9,434 nt of DNA, taken from NCBI GenBank assembly GCA_964605155.1, contig CAZSAK010000039.1, forward strand, positions 1 to 9,434. The letters run 5' to 3'. Below the pieces are notes generated by a model. The model searched no databases. It saw only the letters and a list, made by a program, of their open reading frames with translations, and was not told where the DNA came from. Numbering within the stretch: position 1 is the stretch's first letter; each line of letters opens with the position of its first letter. This document shows, piece by piece, positions 1 to 7,939 of the stretch. The translations under genes were made by a program, and so were the position numbers. The DNA is from CAZSAK01 sp964605155. GTDB taxonomy: Bacteria; Pseudomonadota; Gammaproteobacteria; SZUA-140.

Positions 1-1001
1 TTGTAATAAGCCGTGTACCACTCAATAAATTTATTAATACCCTCTTCGATCGGCGTCGAGGGCCTGAAGCCGACGTCCCGCATCAGGTCATCGATATCGG
101 CGTAGGTAGCCGGCACGTCGCCGGGCTGTAGCGGTAACAGGTTTTGTTGCGCCTTCCTGCCGAGACATTCTTCGATGACCTTGATGAAGTGCAGCAATTC
201 GACCGGCTGGTTGTTGCCGATGTTATACAGGCGATAAGGCGCCATGCTGGTGGCGGAGTCCGGAGAGTCGCCCGACCAGTCGGGATCGGGTTTCGGGATC
301 TGATCCAGTGTGCGTATCACCCCCTCGACGATATCATCGATATAGGTAAAGTCGCGTCTGCATTTGCCATAGTTATAGACGTCGATCGGTTCGCCGGCGA
401 GGATGTTCCGGGTAAACAGGAACAGCGCCATATCCGGCCTGCCCCATGGACCGTAGACGGTGAAAAATCGCAGTCCGGTGGTAGGGAGTTTGTACAGATG
501 ACTGTAGGTATGTGCCATCAGTTCATTGGCCTTTTTGCTGGCGGCATACAGGCTGACCGGATGATCGACGTTGTCGTGCACCGAAAACGGCATCCTGGTG
601 TTGGCGCCGTACACGGAACTGCTGGAGGCATACACCAGGTGTTCCACCTCGTTATGCCGGCACGCTTCGAGAATGTTGATGAATCCCACCAGGTTACTGT
701 CGACGTAGGCATACGGGTTGGTCAGTGAATATCGCACGCCGGCCTGCGCGGCAAGGTGTACCACGCGATCGGGGCGGTGTGTGGCAAAGGCGTTTTCGAT
801 CGCACTGCGGTCCTCGAGGGAGGCGCGGACCTCGGTAAACGCGCGATGCTCCTTGGTGCGTTCAAGCCGGGCCAGTTTTAGATTGACGTCATAATAGTCG
901 TTGACGTTATCGATGCCGATCACCTCGTCGCCGCGCTCGAGCAGGCGCAACGAAAGTGCCGAACCGATAAAGCCTGCCGAGCCTGTAACGATGATCTTCA
1001 T
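1..1001 (-). CDS. NAD-dependent epimerase, UDP-glucuronate 4-epimerase-like (3' end cut by window edge)
   Basis: Extended short-chain dehydrogenase/reductase of the nucleotide-sugar epimerase family; cytosolic, expected to convert UDP-glucuronate to UDP-galacturonate (C4 inversion through a transient keto intermediate with bound NAD). 333 codons are visible from ATG at 999-1001 and no stop is reached at base 1; family members are about 335 residues, so only the last few are missing. Visible motifs are the N-terminal Rossmann glycine pattern G7-x-x-G10-x-x-G13, an NDYYDVNLK-type stretch typical of UDP-GlcA epimerases, a run of serines at 126-129 before VYG, and the catalytic pair Tyr152-xxx-Lys156 (SLYAASKKAN). 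It is the last visible gene of the minus operon; its ATG lies 1 bp after the stop of the dehydrogenase upstream and has a strong Shine-Dalgarno within that gene, so the two are probably coupled. The substrate is inferred: a UDP-GlcNAcA epimerase role is possible because its neighbour is TviB-like. Confidence 0.88.
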   Translation of the reverse strand, partial: MKIIVTGSAGFIGSALSLRLLERGDEVIGIDNVNDYYDVNLKLARLERTKEHRAFTEVRASLEDRSAIENAFATHRPDRVVHLAAQAGVRYSLTNPYAYVDSNLVGFINILEACRHNEVEHLVYASSSSVYGANTRMPFSVHDNVDHPVSLYAASKKANELMAHTYSHLYKLPTTGLRFFTVYGPWGRPDMALFLFTRNILAGEPIDVYNYGKCRRDFTYIDDIVEGVIRTLDQIPKPDPDWSGDSPDSATSMAPYRLYNIGNNQPVELLHFIKVIEECLGRKAQQNLLPLQPGDVPATYADIDDLMRDVGFRPSTPIEEGINKFIEWYTAYY

Positions 1002-1002
1002 A

Positions 1003-2280
1003 TCAGAGCCGTCCTTCCACCGTGTCCCTGGGTAATACCGATTTTATATCGAACAATACTGACCGCGGCTTGCACAGGGCGCGAATCCCTGCGGCGCCCA
1101 GCTCCTGGAATTGATGATGGGCGACCGCGAGGATGACGGCATCGTATTTGCCGTTCTGCAGCTTGTCGATCGTGGTGATGTCATATTCACGTGCAGCCTC
1201 CTGCGGGTTGACCCATGGATCGTAGACATCGACATGGGCGTTATAACCGTGCAGTTCCTTGATGATGTCGACGACCCGCGTATTGCGGATGTCCGGGCAG
1301 TTTTCCTTGAAGGTGAGGCCGAGTATCAGGATATCGGCATCGGCAACGGGGATCCCGCGCCGGGTCATCAACTTGATGACACGTTCCGCGGCATAGGCGC
1401 CCATGCCGTCGTTGATGCGACGCCCGGCGAGTATCACCTCGGGATGATAACCGATCTCCTGGGCCTTGTGGGTCAGGTAATAGGGGTCAACACCGATACA
1501 GTGCCCACCGACCAGTCCGGGCCGGAACGGCAGAAAATTCCACTTGGTGCCGGCGGCCTCCAGCACCTCCTGAACATCGATATCGAGGCGATTGAATATC
1601 AGTGCCAGTTCATTGATGAGGGCGATGTTGACGTCGCGCTGGGTATTTTCGATCACCTTGGCCGCCTCGGCAACGCGGATACTGCTGGCCCTGTATACCC
1701 CCGCCTCGATGATGGCACCGTAGAGACCGGCGACAAACTCGGCCGCTTCGGGGGTCGATCCGGCGGTGACCTTGACGATACTGCTCAGACGATGTTGTTT
1801 GTCGCCGGGATTGATCCGCTCCGGGCTGTAACCGGCATAAAAGTCCTGGTTGTACTTCAGGCCCGAAATCCTTTCCAGCACCGGTACGCAAACCTCTTCG
1901 GTGCAGCCGGGATAGACGGTCGACTCGAATATTACGATGTCGTCTTTTTTCAATACCCCGCCGATGGCCTCACTGGCACTGATGAGTGGCGCAAGGTTCG
2001 GCCGCTTGTAAAGATCGATGGGCGTGGGTACGGTAACGATGTAGACGTTGCACGCCCCAAGGTCCGCCGGCGTACTGGTAAATGTCAGCAGTTTCGCCTC
2101 GGCTAGTTCCGCGGGGGTGGCTTCGAGTGAGCTGTCACTGCCTTGCTGCAGTTCGGCGATACGCGATGGATTTATATCGAATCCTGTGGTCGGAAACCTC
2201 CTGCCAAAGGCGACGGCCAGCGGCAGGCCGACATAGCCGAGGCCGACGATACCGATCCTGATTTCGTCCGAAGTGTGCAT
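1003..2280 (-). CDS. UDP-N-acetylhexosamine 6-dehydrogenase (TviB/WbpA-like nucleotide-sugar dehydrogenase)
   Basis: 425-residue member of the UDP-glucose/GDP-mannose dehydrogenase family, the same size as TviB of the Vi capsule pathway. It should oxidise the C6 hydroxyl of a UDP-HexNAc, most likely UDP-GlcNAc, to the uronic acid in two NAD-dependent steps in the cytosol. The NAD-binding motif is at residues 9-19 (IGIVGLGYVGL), the conserved ESTVYPG stretch at 119-125, and the catalytic cysteine is Cys261 in GGHCIGVDPYYL. That active-site sequence is the TviB/WbpA type and differs from the GGSCFPKD of the neighbouring Ugd. The C-terminal domain begins near LILGLTFKENCPDIRN. The ATG lies 5 bp after the ugd stop and has no clear Shine-Dalgarno, which suggests translational coupling. 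The family call is firm; specificity for UDP-GlcNAc over UDP-GalNAc is inferred. Confidence 0.9.
   Translation of the reverse strand: MHTSDEIRIGIVGLGYVGLPLAVAFGRRFPTTGFDINPSRIAELQQGSDSSLEATPAELAEAKLLTFTSTPADLGACNVYIVTVPTPIDLYKRPNLAPLISASEAIGGVLKKDDIVIFESTVYPGCTEEVCVPVLERISGLKYNQDFYAGYSPERINPGDKQHRLSSIVKVTAGSTPEAAEFVAGLYGAIIEAGVYRASSIRVAEAAKVIENTQRDVNIALINELALIFNRLDIDVQEVLEAAGTKWNFLPFRPGLVGGHCIGVDPYYLTHKAQEIGYHPEVILAGRRINDGMGAYAAERVIKLMTRRGIPVADADILILGLTFKENCPDIRNTRVVDIIKELHGYNAHVDVYDPWVNPQEAAREYDITTIDKLQNGKYDAVILAVAHHQFQELGAAGIRALCKPRSVLFDIKSVLPRDTVEGRL
1009..1018 (-). promoter_or_regulatory. Ribosome binding site for the epimerase gene
   Basis: On the minus strand the sequence reads GGAAGGACGG, ending 7 bases before the ATG at 999-1001 (10 bases from the AAGGA core). 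It sits within the last codons of the upstream dehydrogenase gene and fixes the epimerase start. Confidence 0.7.
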
Positions 2281-2285
2281 AAGTG

Positions 2286-3629
2286 TTACTGGTTTAGCGG
2301 TGTCGTCATACCGCGGCCGATTGCATAGTAGGTAAACCCTTCCCTTGCCAGACGCTGCGGATCATAGATATTGCGGCCGTCAAAGATGACGGGTGTCTTG
2401 AGTGCTGCCTTGATCTCGGCAAAATCGGGACTGCGGAACAGGTTCCATTCCGTCACGATCGTCAGCGCATCGGCATTGGTGAGTACTTCCTCGGGGGTTT
2501 CGCATAACGTCAATTGAGGGATTTCACCGTAGATGCGCCGTGTCTCTTCCATCGCCGCGGGATCGAAGGCGCGGACATTGGCGCCGGCGTTCCATAATGC
2601 CTCCATCAGGTTGCGGCTGGGTGCCTCGCGCATATCATCGGTATTGGGCTTGAAGGCAAGACCCCACAGGGCGATGGTCTTGCCGGACAGGTCGCCGTTG
2701 AAATGCCGGTGTATTTTGCTGAACAGCACCTCTTTCTGACGATTGTTGATGGCCTTTACCGCCTCGAGCAGATCCGCTTGGTAACCGGCCTGTCTGGCGG
2801 TATAACCCAATGCCTGCACATCCTTGGGGAAACAGGAGCCGCCGTATCCGCAACCGGGATAGATGAAATGATAACCGATGCGAGGATCGGAGCCGATGCC
2901 GATACGGACCTGCTCGATATCGGCGCCGAGTCTCTCGGCCAGGTTTGCCAGTTCGTTCATGAAACTGATCTTGGTCGCCAGCATCGCGTTGGCGGCGTAT
3001 TTGGTCAATTCCGCCGAACGGATATCCATCTCGAAGATGCGCTCATGGCTTCTGTTGAAGGGAGTGTACAGTGCCCGCAATAACTCCGTGGTGCGGGGAT
3101 TGTCGGTGCCGATGATGATGCGTTCGGGCCGCATGAAGTCTTCCACCGCGGCGCCCTCCTTGAGAAACTCGGGATTGGAGACCACATCGAACTCCACGCC
3201 GGCACCGCGTTCATCGACCACGCTCTGGATCCTTTCACGCACCTTGTCGGCGGTGCCGACCGGGACCGTGGATTTGTCCACCACGATGCGGTAGTTCTCC
3301 ATATGCCTGCCGATGCTCTCCGCGACGGCCAGTACATGCTGCAGATCCGCAGAACCGTCTTCATCGGGGGGTGTACCGACGGCGATGAACTGGAACAGGC
3401 CGTGCGCGACGCCCGCCGCGATATCGGTGGTAAAGCTCAGCCTGCCCGCCTCGACATTGAGGGTGACCAGTTCTTCAAGGCCGGGTTCGAAGATCGGGAT
3501 CTCACCCTGCTGCAAGCGGGCGATCTTGTCGGGGTCGATATCCACGCACAGGACATCATTGCCGACCTCGGCAAGACAGGCCCCGGTTACCAGCCCGACA
3601 TAGCCGGAGCCGAATATGGTGATTTTCAT
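2286..3629 (-). CDS. ugd: UDP-glucose 6-dehydrogenase
   Basis: 447-residue UDP-glucose 6-dehydrogenase, normal length for the bacterial enzyme. It oxidises UDP-glucose to UDP-glucuronate with 2 NAD+, a precursor for acidic exopolysaccharides and for the downstream epimerase. The N-terminal NAD-binding motif is ITIFGSGYVGLVTGACLAE (residues 3-21), followed by VGTPPDEDG near 84-92, the conserved KSTVPVGT at 119-126, NPEFLKEGAA at 152-161, and the catalytic Cys266 in YGGSCFPKD. The UDP-binding domain carries ALWGLAFKPNTDDMREAPS. It is the first gene of the minus operon, divergent from the cyclic-nucleotide-binding gene across 182 bp. The Shine-Dalgarno before the ATG is weak (AACAAGCC region). 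No missing residue or frameshift is seen. Confidence 0.95.
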   Translation of the reverse strand: MKITIFGSGYVGLVTGACLAEVGNDVLCVDIDPDKIARLQQGEIPIFEPGLEELVTLNVEAGRLSFTTDIAAGVAHGLFQFIAVGTPPDEDGSADLQHVLAVAESIGRHMENYRIVVDKSTVPVGTADKVRERIQSVVDERGAGVEFDVVSNPEFLKEGAAVEDFMRPERIIIGTDNPRTTELLRALYTPFNRSHERIFEMDIRSAELTKYAANAMLATKISFMNELANLAERLGADIEQVRIGIGSDPRIGYHFIYPGCGYGGSCFPKDVQALGYTARQAGYQADLLEAVKAINNRQKEVLFSKIHRHFNGDLSGKTIALWGLAFKPNTDDMREAPSRNLMEALWNAGANVRAFDPAAMEETRRIYGEIPQLTLCETPEEVLTNADALTIVTEWNLFRSPDFAEIKAALKTPVIFDGRNIYDPQRLAREGFTYYAIGRGMTTPLNQ

Positions 3630-3811
3630 TGGCTTGTTCTATTAATCGAAAATGATTTAACTGGTTGATTATTCACGCCCGGATATCAATGCCGGAAAGC
3701 GGCCTAACATACCAAAATGTATTGGAAACGTCATCCTAAATAGCGATTTAACCTCAAGGATGTCGACAGCAAGACGCTATATTTTAGGTGACCTATCAAC
3801 AAGAAAGCACC
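3630..3811. promoter_or_regulatory. Divergent promoter region between ugd and the cyclic-nucleotide-binding gene
   Basis: 182 bp without a gene, more AT-rich than its flanks, which must hold promoters for both the leftward sugar operon and the rightward regulatory genes. I found no convincing -35/-10 pair. On the plus strand TATATT at 3778-3783 is a possible -10 but has no fitting -35. No GG-N10-GC site of good quality exists on either strand, so sigma-70-type transcription is more likely than sigma-54 for both sides. Confidence 0.5.
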
Positions 3812-4306
3812 ATGAAAGCGATCGATATGACGACACCCAGCCCGCTGGATATGCTATTGGAACACCCCGAATTCAGGGAAGGGGTCGATTGGAAAACCTC
3901 CAGGGCCAGACCCAATCAGGTGATCTTCAGGGAAGGGGATCACGGCCGCACCATCTATCTCATTCAGTCCGGTTGCGTACGTCTGATGGGCAGGATGGAT
4001 CTGGACAAAGAACGCTATGTACAACCTGGTTTTGGCGATCTCTATGTGGGCGATGTCTTTGGAGAATTGCCGTTGTTCGACAGTCAGCCACGTTCTGCTT
4101 CGGTGATCGCAGTGACCGAGTGTGAACTGATCGAGATCAACAGTGAAAGCCTGATCGCGTTTCTCGACCAGCACCCGGATATCGGTTATCAGGTTCTCCG
4201 GCATTTCTACCACATGCTGGTACACCGGCTGCGCAAGGCCAACAACAAGATATTTTCCCTGTTTGCCTGGGGCTTGAAGAACTGCGGCATCACCGAGCAT
4301 CTGTAA
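3812..4306 (+). CDS. Stand-alone cyclic nucleotide-binding domain protein
   Basis: 164-residue protein made of one Crp/cNMP-binding domain and nothing else. The beta-roll occupies roughly residues 25-112: FREGD at 39-43, GRTIYLIQSGCVRLMG at 45-60, and a phosphate-binding cassette FGELPLFDSQPRSASV at 83-98. The Glu85 and Arg94 that contact ribose and phosphate in cAMP-binding members are both kept, so ligand binding is plausible. Residues 113-145 look like the C-helix region (HFYHMLVHRLRKANNK). No helix-turn-helix follows, so it is not a Crp-like DNA-binding factor and more likely acts through protein contact. ATG at 3812 is preferred (AGAAAG four bases upstream, good start of homology); an in-frame GTG at 3788 would add 8 residues. 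It lies 74 bp upstream of prsK on the same strand, suggesting an input into that kinase/regulator system. Ligand and partner are unknown. Confidence 0.85.
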   Translation: MKAIDMTTPSPLDMLLEHPEFREGVDWKTSRARPNQVIFREGDHGRTIYLIQSGCVRLMGRMDLDKERYVQPGFGDLYVGDVFGELPLFDSQPRSASVIAVTECELIEINSESLIAFLDQHPDIGYQVLRHFYHMLVHRLRKANNKIFSLFAWGLKNCGITEHL

Positions 4307-4316
4307 ACGCACAGAT
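4299..4316. repeat. Inverted repeat across the stop codon of the cyclic-nucleotide-binding gene
   Basis: ATCTGT (4299-4304) and ACAGAT (4311-4316) are perfect reverse complements around a 6-base loop; the stop codon TAA is at 4304-4306. It abuts and shares two bases with the next inverted repeat. Short enough to be chance, but the pairing with the neighbouring dyad makes an RNA structure at the gene end possible. No T-run follows, so it is not a classical terminator. Confidence 0.35.
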
Positions 4317-4340
4317 ATGCATGGCCGGTGACATGCATAT
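4315..4340. repeat. 9-bp perfect inverted repeat upstream of prsK
   Basis: ATATGCATG (4315-4323) and CATGCATAT (4332-4340) form a perfect 9-bp dyad with an 8-base loop, 40 bp before the prsK start. It may be an operator or an mRNA hairpin; without a following T-run it is unlikely to be a factor-independent terminator. It overlaps a sigma-54-like sequence at 4322-4337. Confidence 0.6.
4322..4337 (+). promoter_or_regulatory. Possible sigma-54 promoter for prsK-prsR
   Basis: TGGCCGG-N4-ATGCA has the invariant GG (4323-4324) and GC (4335-4336) separated by exactly 10 bases. Against TGGCACG-N4-TTGCW it matches about 9 of 12 positions, weaker than the site in front of the export gene. It would give a start near 4348 and a leader of about 33 bases to the prsK ATG. 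It lies within the 26-bp dyad, so the match may be coincidental. Confidence 0.3.
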
Positions 4341-4380
4341 ACGCCAAGGATAAATACTGAGGATATGGTTCGGAATCAAT

Positions 4381-6519
4381 ATGACTGATCTCGGTGTCAT
4401 AAGTTATTCGGTTTCGGCGGTGCTGTTCTCCCTGCTGGCCCTGTCGTTGCTGTTTGCCTGGCGCGGCCAGCTCGATCGCCTGCTGATGTTGATCGCGGCA
4501 TCGATATCGGCAGTGTGGGCGGCAGTGGCCGCCTATAGCGCGGGCCGTATTCCATCGCTATCCTTATCGCTTCAGACCCTGGAAGTTTTCCGCGATCTGG
4601 CATGGCTGGCCTTCCTGTTCCAGCTCGTCAATACCGTATATAAAACAGAAAACAAGACGTTTATCCAGGCGCGGCGCCTGCTGGCGGCCGGCATTACCGG
4701 CGTGTCCGTCATGTTGCTGATCGTGGCCACTATATCCAGGATGGGCGAATTACCGATGCCGTTATTGCTGCATAACTACCTGCCGACCACGGGGCATGCG
4801 CTACTGGGTCTCGCCGGCCTTGCCCTCGTGGAGCAATTGCTGCAGCACGCGCGCTATGAACGGAGTAATGCGATCAGGTTTCTGTGTCTCGGTATCGGCA
4901 GCCTGTTTGCGTATGATTTTGTGTTGTACGTGAATCCACTTATTTCAGGGACCATGGATCCGGACCTGTGGGATGCACGGGGCATTGTCAATGCACTCGC
5001 AATACTCCTGATTGCAGTACCGCTGGTACGCAGGCAGGACTGGTCCAGGGAGATTTTCGTCTCACACAGTGTCGTCGTGCATGCCGCGGTGTTGATCAGC
5101 GCCTGCTTGTATCTGATGGTTGCAGTGGTGGGCGGTTATTATATTCGACTATTCGGTAACGACTGGGGCGGCGTGGCACAGGCGGTATTCCTGTTTGGTG
5201 CCGCCATTGTGTTGCTGCTGTTGATCTCTTCAAGACGCCTGCGTGCCCATGTGCGGGTTCTCATCAGTAAACATTTCTTTAACTATAAGTATGACTACCG
5301 GGAGGAATGGCAGCGTTTCATCCGCACCCTGGCCAGGGGAGGCGCCGGCCCGCATCTGCTGGAATGCGCCATCCAGGCGATCGCGCAGATCGTGGAAAGC
5401 CCGGGCGGGAAGTTGTGGCTGCGTACCGAGTCCGGCGTCTATGAACCCGTGTCCCACTGGGAGATGCCGAACATCCCGGGTGGCATCATCACCGATGACA
5501 GCCCTCTGGTGGGATTTCTTGAGCGCTGGCAATGGATCATCGATTTCAATGAATATCACAACGATCCGGAGTTGTACCAGGGCCTCAGGATGCCGCAGTG
5601 GTTGCTGGATATCCCGCAGGGATGGCTGGTTGTACCGTTGATGCAGGATATCAAGTTGCTGGGATTTATCGTCCTGAAACGTTCCCCCATTCAGACGGAA
5701 TTCAATTGGGAAGACAGGGATCTGTTGAAGACGGCCGGCCGCCAGGCCGCTACTCACCTCGCTCAATTGATGACCACCAGGGCCCTGATCGAGGCGCGCG
5801 AATTTCAGGCCTTCAGCAAGCTGTCCGCCTTTATCATGCACGATCTCAAGAACCTGATCGCCCAGCTGACTCTGGTGGTATCCAATGCCGCGAAACATAA
5901 ACACAACCCGGTATTCATGGAAGATGCGATCAGTACCGTGGAAAACTCGGTCAAGAAGATGAATTATCTGATCAAACAGTTACGCGCCAGTGATTACGGC
6001 TCCGACACAAAGACCAGGGTCGATCTGACACAACTGTTATTCGATATCATCGATGCCAGGGCGAAGCGTAAACCGGTACCTATCCTGGAATGTCGGCGGC
6101 GGGGTACAGGCGTGCTGGCGGATCAGGAGCGCTTGTTTTCGGTACTGGAACACGTGATCGGAAATGCCCAGGAGGCCACGCCGGTGGATGCCGAGATCCG
6201 GATCATCCTTTATGAAGAAGAGGGTTGGGCCGTTATAGAGATCAGCGACACGGGCTGCGGCATGACGCAGGAATTCATCCAGCATCGGCTGTTTCGCCCC
6301 TTCGATACCACCAAGGGTGACGCCGGCATGGGGATCGGCGCCTATCAATGCCGGGAATATGTGCACTCACTTGGAGGGGAAATCGAGGTCAGAAGTGAAC
6401 CGCAAAAGGGCACCAGTTTCATTATACGGCTGCCCATCGCGGCTGAAGCGGCTGAAATGGAAAGCGGCGCCAGAACCGGGAGTCATGCAGGGATGAAACA
6501 TGCCGCTAATATGAAATAG
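4381..6519 (+). CDS. prsK: XrtA/PEP-CTERM system membrane histidine kinase PrsK
   Basis: 712-residue sensor kinase of the PEP-CTERM/exosortase locus type. Residues 1 to about 285 are a multi-pass membrane region with repeated hydrophobic stretches (near 6-27, 33-52, 70-88, 101-120, 134-152, 163-184, 200-217, 228-255 and 263-283). Residues about 305-465 resemble a GAF domain (WLVVPLMQDIKLLGFIVLKR at 415-434). The H-box is FIMHDLKNL with phospho-acceptor His487. The ATPase domain has the N-box around Asn595 (HVIGNAQEA), DTGCGM at 623-628, LFRPFDTTK at 637-645 and GMGIGAY at 649-655. The last roughly 25 residues are a polar tail outside the ATPase domain. It is expected to autophosphorylate on His487 and pass phosphate to PrsR, whose gene begins 33 bp later. 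The ATG at 4381 has only a weak Shine-Dalgarno (CGGAA). The signal sensed is unknown. Confidence 0.93.
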   Translation: MTDLGVISYSVSAVLFSLLALSLLFAWRGQLDRLLMLIAASISAVWAAVAAYSAGRIPSLSLSLQTLEVFRDLAWLAFLFQLVNTVYKTENKTFIQARRLLAAGITGVSVMLLIVATISRMGELPMPLLLHNYLPTTGHALLGLAGLALVEQLLQHARYERSNAIRFLCLGIGSLFAYDFVLYVNPLISGTMDPDLWDARGIVNALAILLIAVPLVRRQDWSREIFVSHSVVVHAAVLISACLYLMVAVVGGYYIRLFGNDWGGVAQAVFLFGAAIVLLLLISSRRLRAHVRVLISKHFFNYKYDYREEWQRFIRTLARGGAGPHLLECAIQAIAQIVESPGGKLWLRTESGVYEPVSHWEMPNIPGGIITDDSPLVGFLERWQWIIDFNEYHNDPELYQGLRMPQWLLDIPQGWLVVPLMQDIKLLGFIVLKRSPIQTEFNWEDRDLLKTAGRQAATHLAQLMTTRALIEAREFQAFSKLSAFIMHDLKNLIAQLTLVVSNAAKHKHNPVFMEDAISTVENSVKKMNYLIKQLRASDYGSDTKTRVDLTQLLFDIIDARAKRKPVPILECRRRGTGVLADQERLFSVLEHVIGNAQEATPVDAEIRIILYEEEGWAVIEISDTGCGMTQEFIQHRLFRPFDTTKGDAGMGIGAYQCREYVHSLGGEIEVRSEPQKGTSFIIRLPIAAEAAEMESGARTGSHAGMKHAANMK

Positions 6520-6552
6520 ACTTGAACCTTATTGCGATACGAGACAAAACCA

Positions 6553-7920
6553 TTGAGCACATCGAAAAAGACATTGTTGATCGTCGAAGACGACCAGGGG
6601 CTGCAAAAACAGTACCGCTGGAGCTTCGAAAACTATGATGTACAGATCGCCGATGACCGCGACAGTGCAATAGGACTGTTGCATCGTCATGAACCGCCGG
6701 TCGTCATCCTGGACCTGGGACTGCCGCCGGATCCCAACGGGATCAGCGAAGGCATGGCCACCCTCGAGCAGATTATCGGGCTCGCACCGGGCACCAAGGT
6801 GATCGTCGTGACGGGCAAGGACGACAGGGACAACGCCGTACGTGCCATCGGTCTGGGCGCCTACGATTTTTATCACAAACCCGTGGATCCCGATATCCTC
6901 GGCTTGATCATTGAGCGTGCATATCACGTCTATGAGCTGGAAAGGGAGAACCGTAAACTTGTCCAGCAACAAGCCAACTCACCGCTTGAGGGTATCATTG
7001 CCGGCAGTCCCCAGATGCTGAAGGTATGCCGCACCATTGAAAAGATCGCGGGCATGGATGTCACCACCCTGTTGCTGGGTGAGAGCGGTACCGGCAAGGA
7101 GATTCTTGCCAAGGCCCTGCATAACCTCAGCGCGCGTTCGGACAAGCGGTTTATAGCCATCAACTGCGCCGCGATACCCGAGAACCTGCTGGAGAGTGAA
7201 CTGTTCGGTTACGAGAAGGGGGCCTTCACAGGTGCTGTCAAACAGACACTGGGCAAGATCGAGTGCGCGGACGGCGGGACATTTTTCCTCGACGAGGTTG
7301 GCGATCTGCCCATGTCGTTGCAGGCCAAATTGCTGCGATTTCTGCAGGAACGCGTCATCGAGCGGGTCGGCGGGCGCAAGGAGATACCGGTCGACGTACG
7401 TGTCGTGTGTGCCACCCACCAGGACCTGCAGGAACTGATACGTGAAGGAAGATTCAGGGAAGACCTGTATTACCGTATCAGTGAGATCTCCATCACCATC
7501 CCTCCGCTGCGTGAGCGGGACGGTGACGCAGTGTTGATCGCGCGTACCTACCTGGAAAAATTCAACCACCAGCATAACCGTAGACGGGCGCTGCGCGGCT
7601 TTGGCAAGGACGCCCTCACCGCACTGGAGTCCTATTCATGGCCGGGTAACGTGCGTGAACTGGAAAACAAGGTCAAACGCGCGGTAATCATGGCGGATAA
7701 CAACCTCATCTCCACCGAGGACCTCGAACTCGCCTCAGAGGACATCGAACAACTGGCATTGAATCTGCGTCATGTGCGTGAAGAGGCGGAACGCAAGGCC
7801 ATGAACCGTGCCATGAGCCTGACCAACGGCAACGTTTCCAAGGCGGCGGAATTGCTGGGTGTGAGTCGCCCGACGTTTTATGACCTGCTCAACAAACTGG
7901 GGATGAAGCAGGCAGGATAA
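6553..7920 (+). CDS. prsR: XrtA/PEP-CTERM system sigma-54-dependent response regulator PrsR
   Basis: 455 residues from the preferred TTG start at 6553; GAGA at 6540-6543 gives acceptable Shine-Dalgarno spacing, and the receiver homology begins a few residues in (TLLIVEDDQGLQKQ). An upstream in-frame TTG at 6532 would add 7 residues. Receiver domain about 5-125: acidic pair Asp13/Asp14, phospho-acceptor Asp54 (ILDLGLPPD), conserved Thr in VVTGKDD and Lys in FYHKP. The AAA+ domain, about 145-380, has Walker A GESGTGKE at 176-183, the sigma-54 contact loop GAFTGA at 223-228 and a Walker B GTFFLDEVGDL. A Fis-type helix-turn-helix ends the protein (NVSKAAELLGVSRPTFYDLL). It should bind enhancers upstream of RpoN promoters and open them by ATP hydrolysis, activating exopolysaccharide and PEP-CTERM genes. 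The candidate target in this window lies before the export gene at 9097. Confidence 0.93.
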   Translation: MSTSKKTLLIVEDDQGLQKQYRWSFENYDVQIADDRDSAIGLLHRHEPPVVILDLGLPPDPNGISEGMATLEQIIGLAPGTKVIVVTGKDDRDNAVRAIGLGAYDFYHKPVDPDILGLIIERAYHVYELERENRKLVQQQANSPLEGIIAGSPQMLKVCRTIEKIAGMDVTTLLLGESGTGKEILAKALHNLSARSDKRFIAINCAAIPENLLESELFGYEKGAFTGAVKQTLGKIECADGGTFFLDEVGDLPMSLQAKLLRFLQERVIERVGGRKEIPVDVRVVCATHQDLQELIREGRFREDLYYRISEISITIPPLRERDGDAVLIARTYLEKFNHQHNRRRALRGFGKDALTALESYSWPGNVRELENKVKRAVIMADNNLISTEDLELASEDIEQLALNLRHVREEAERKAMNRAMSLTNGNVSKAAELLGVSRPTFYDLLNKLGMKQAG

Positions 7921-7939
7921 CAGCAAGGTAGTTTCCCGT

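Noticed and set aside
144..728. Plus-strand open frame of 194 codons
   Set aside because: Shadow of the minus-strand epimerase gene, whose Rossmann and YxxxK motifs are intact across this stretch.
1111..2106. Long plus-strand open frame of 331 codons
   Set aside because: It lies wholly opposite the TviB-like dehydrogenase gene, which has clear motifs and catalytic Cys; the plus-strand translation resembles no known family.
3696..3716. Minus-strand TGGTATGTTA sequence upstream of ugd, resembling the -24 half of the export promoter
   Set aside because: The next GC is 11 rather than 10 bases from GG, and a second overlapping GG-N10-GC match agrees poorly elsewhere, so a sigma-54 promoter for ugd is not supported.
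3712..3725. Short CCAA-N6-TTGG inverted repeat in the ugd divergent region
   Set aside because: Only four paired bases per arm; expected by chance.
5230..5904. Minus-strand open frame of 224 codons inside prsK
   Set aside because: Antisense of the GAF and H-box coding region; no recognisable domain or start signal.
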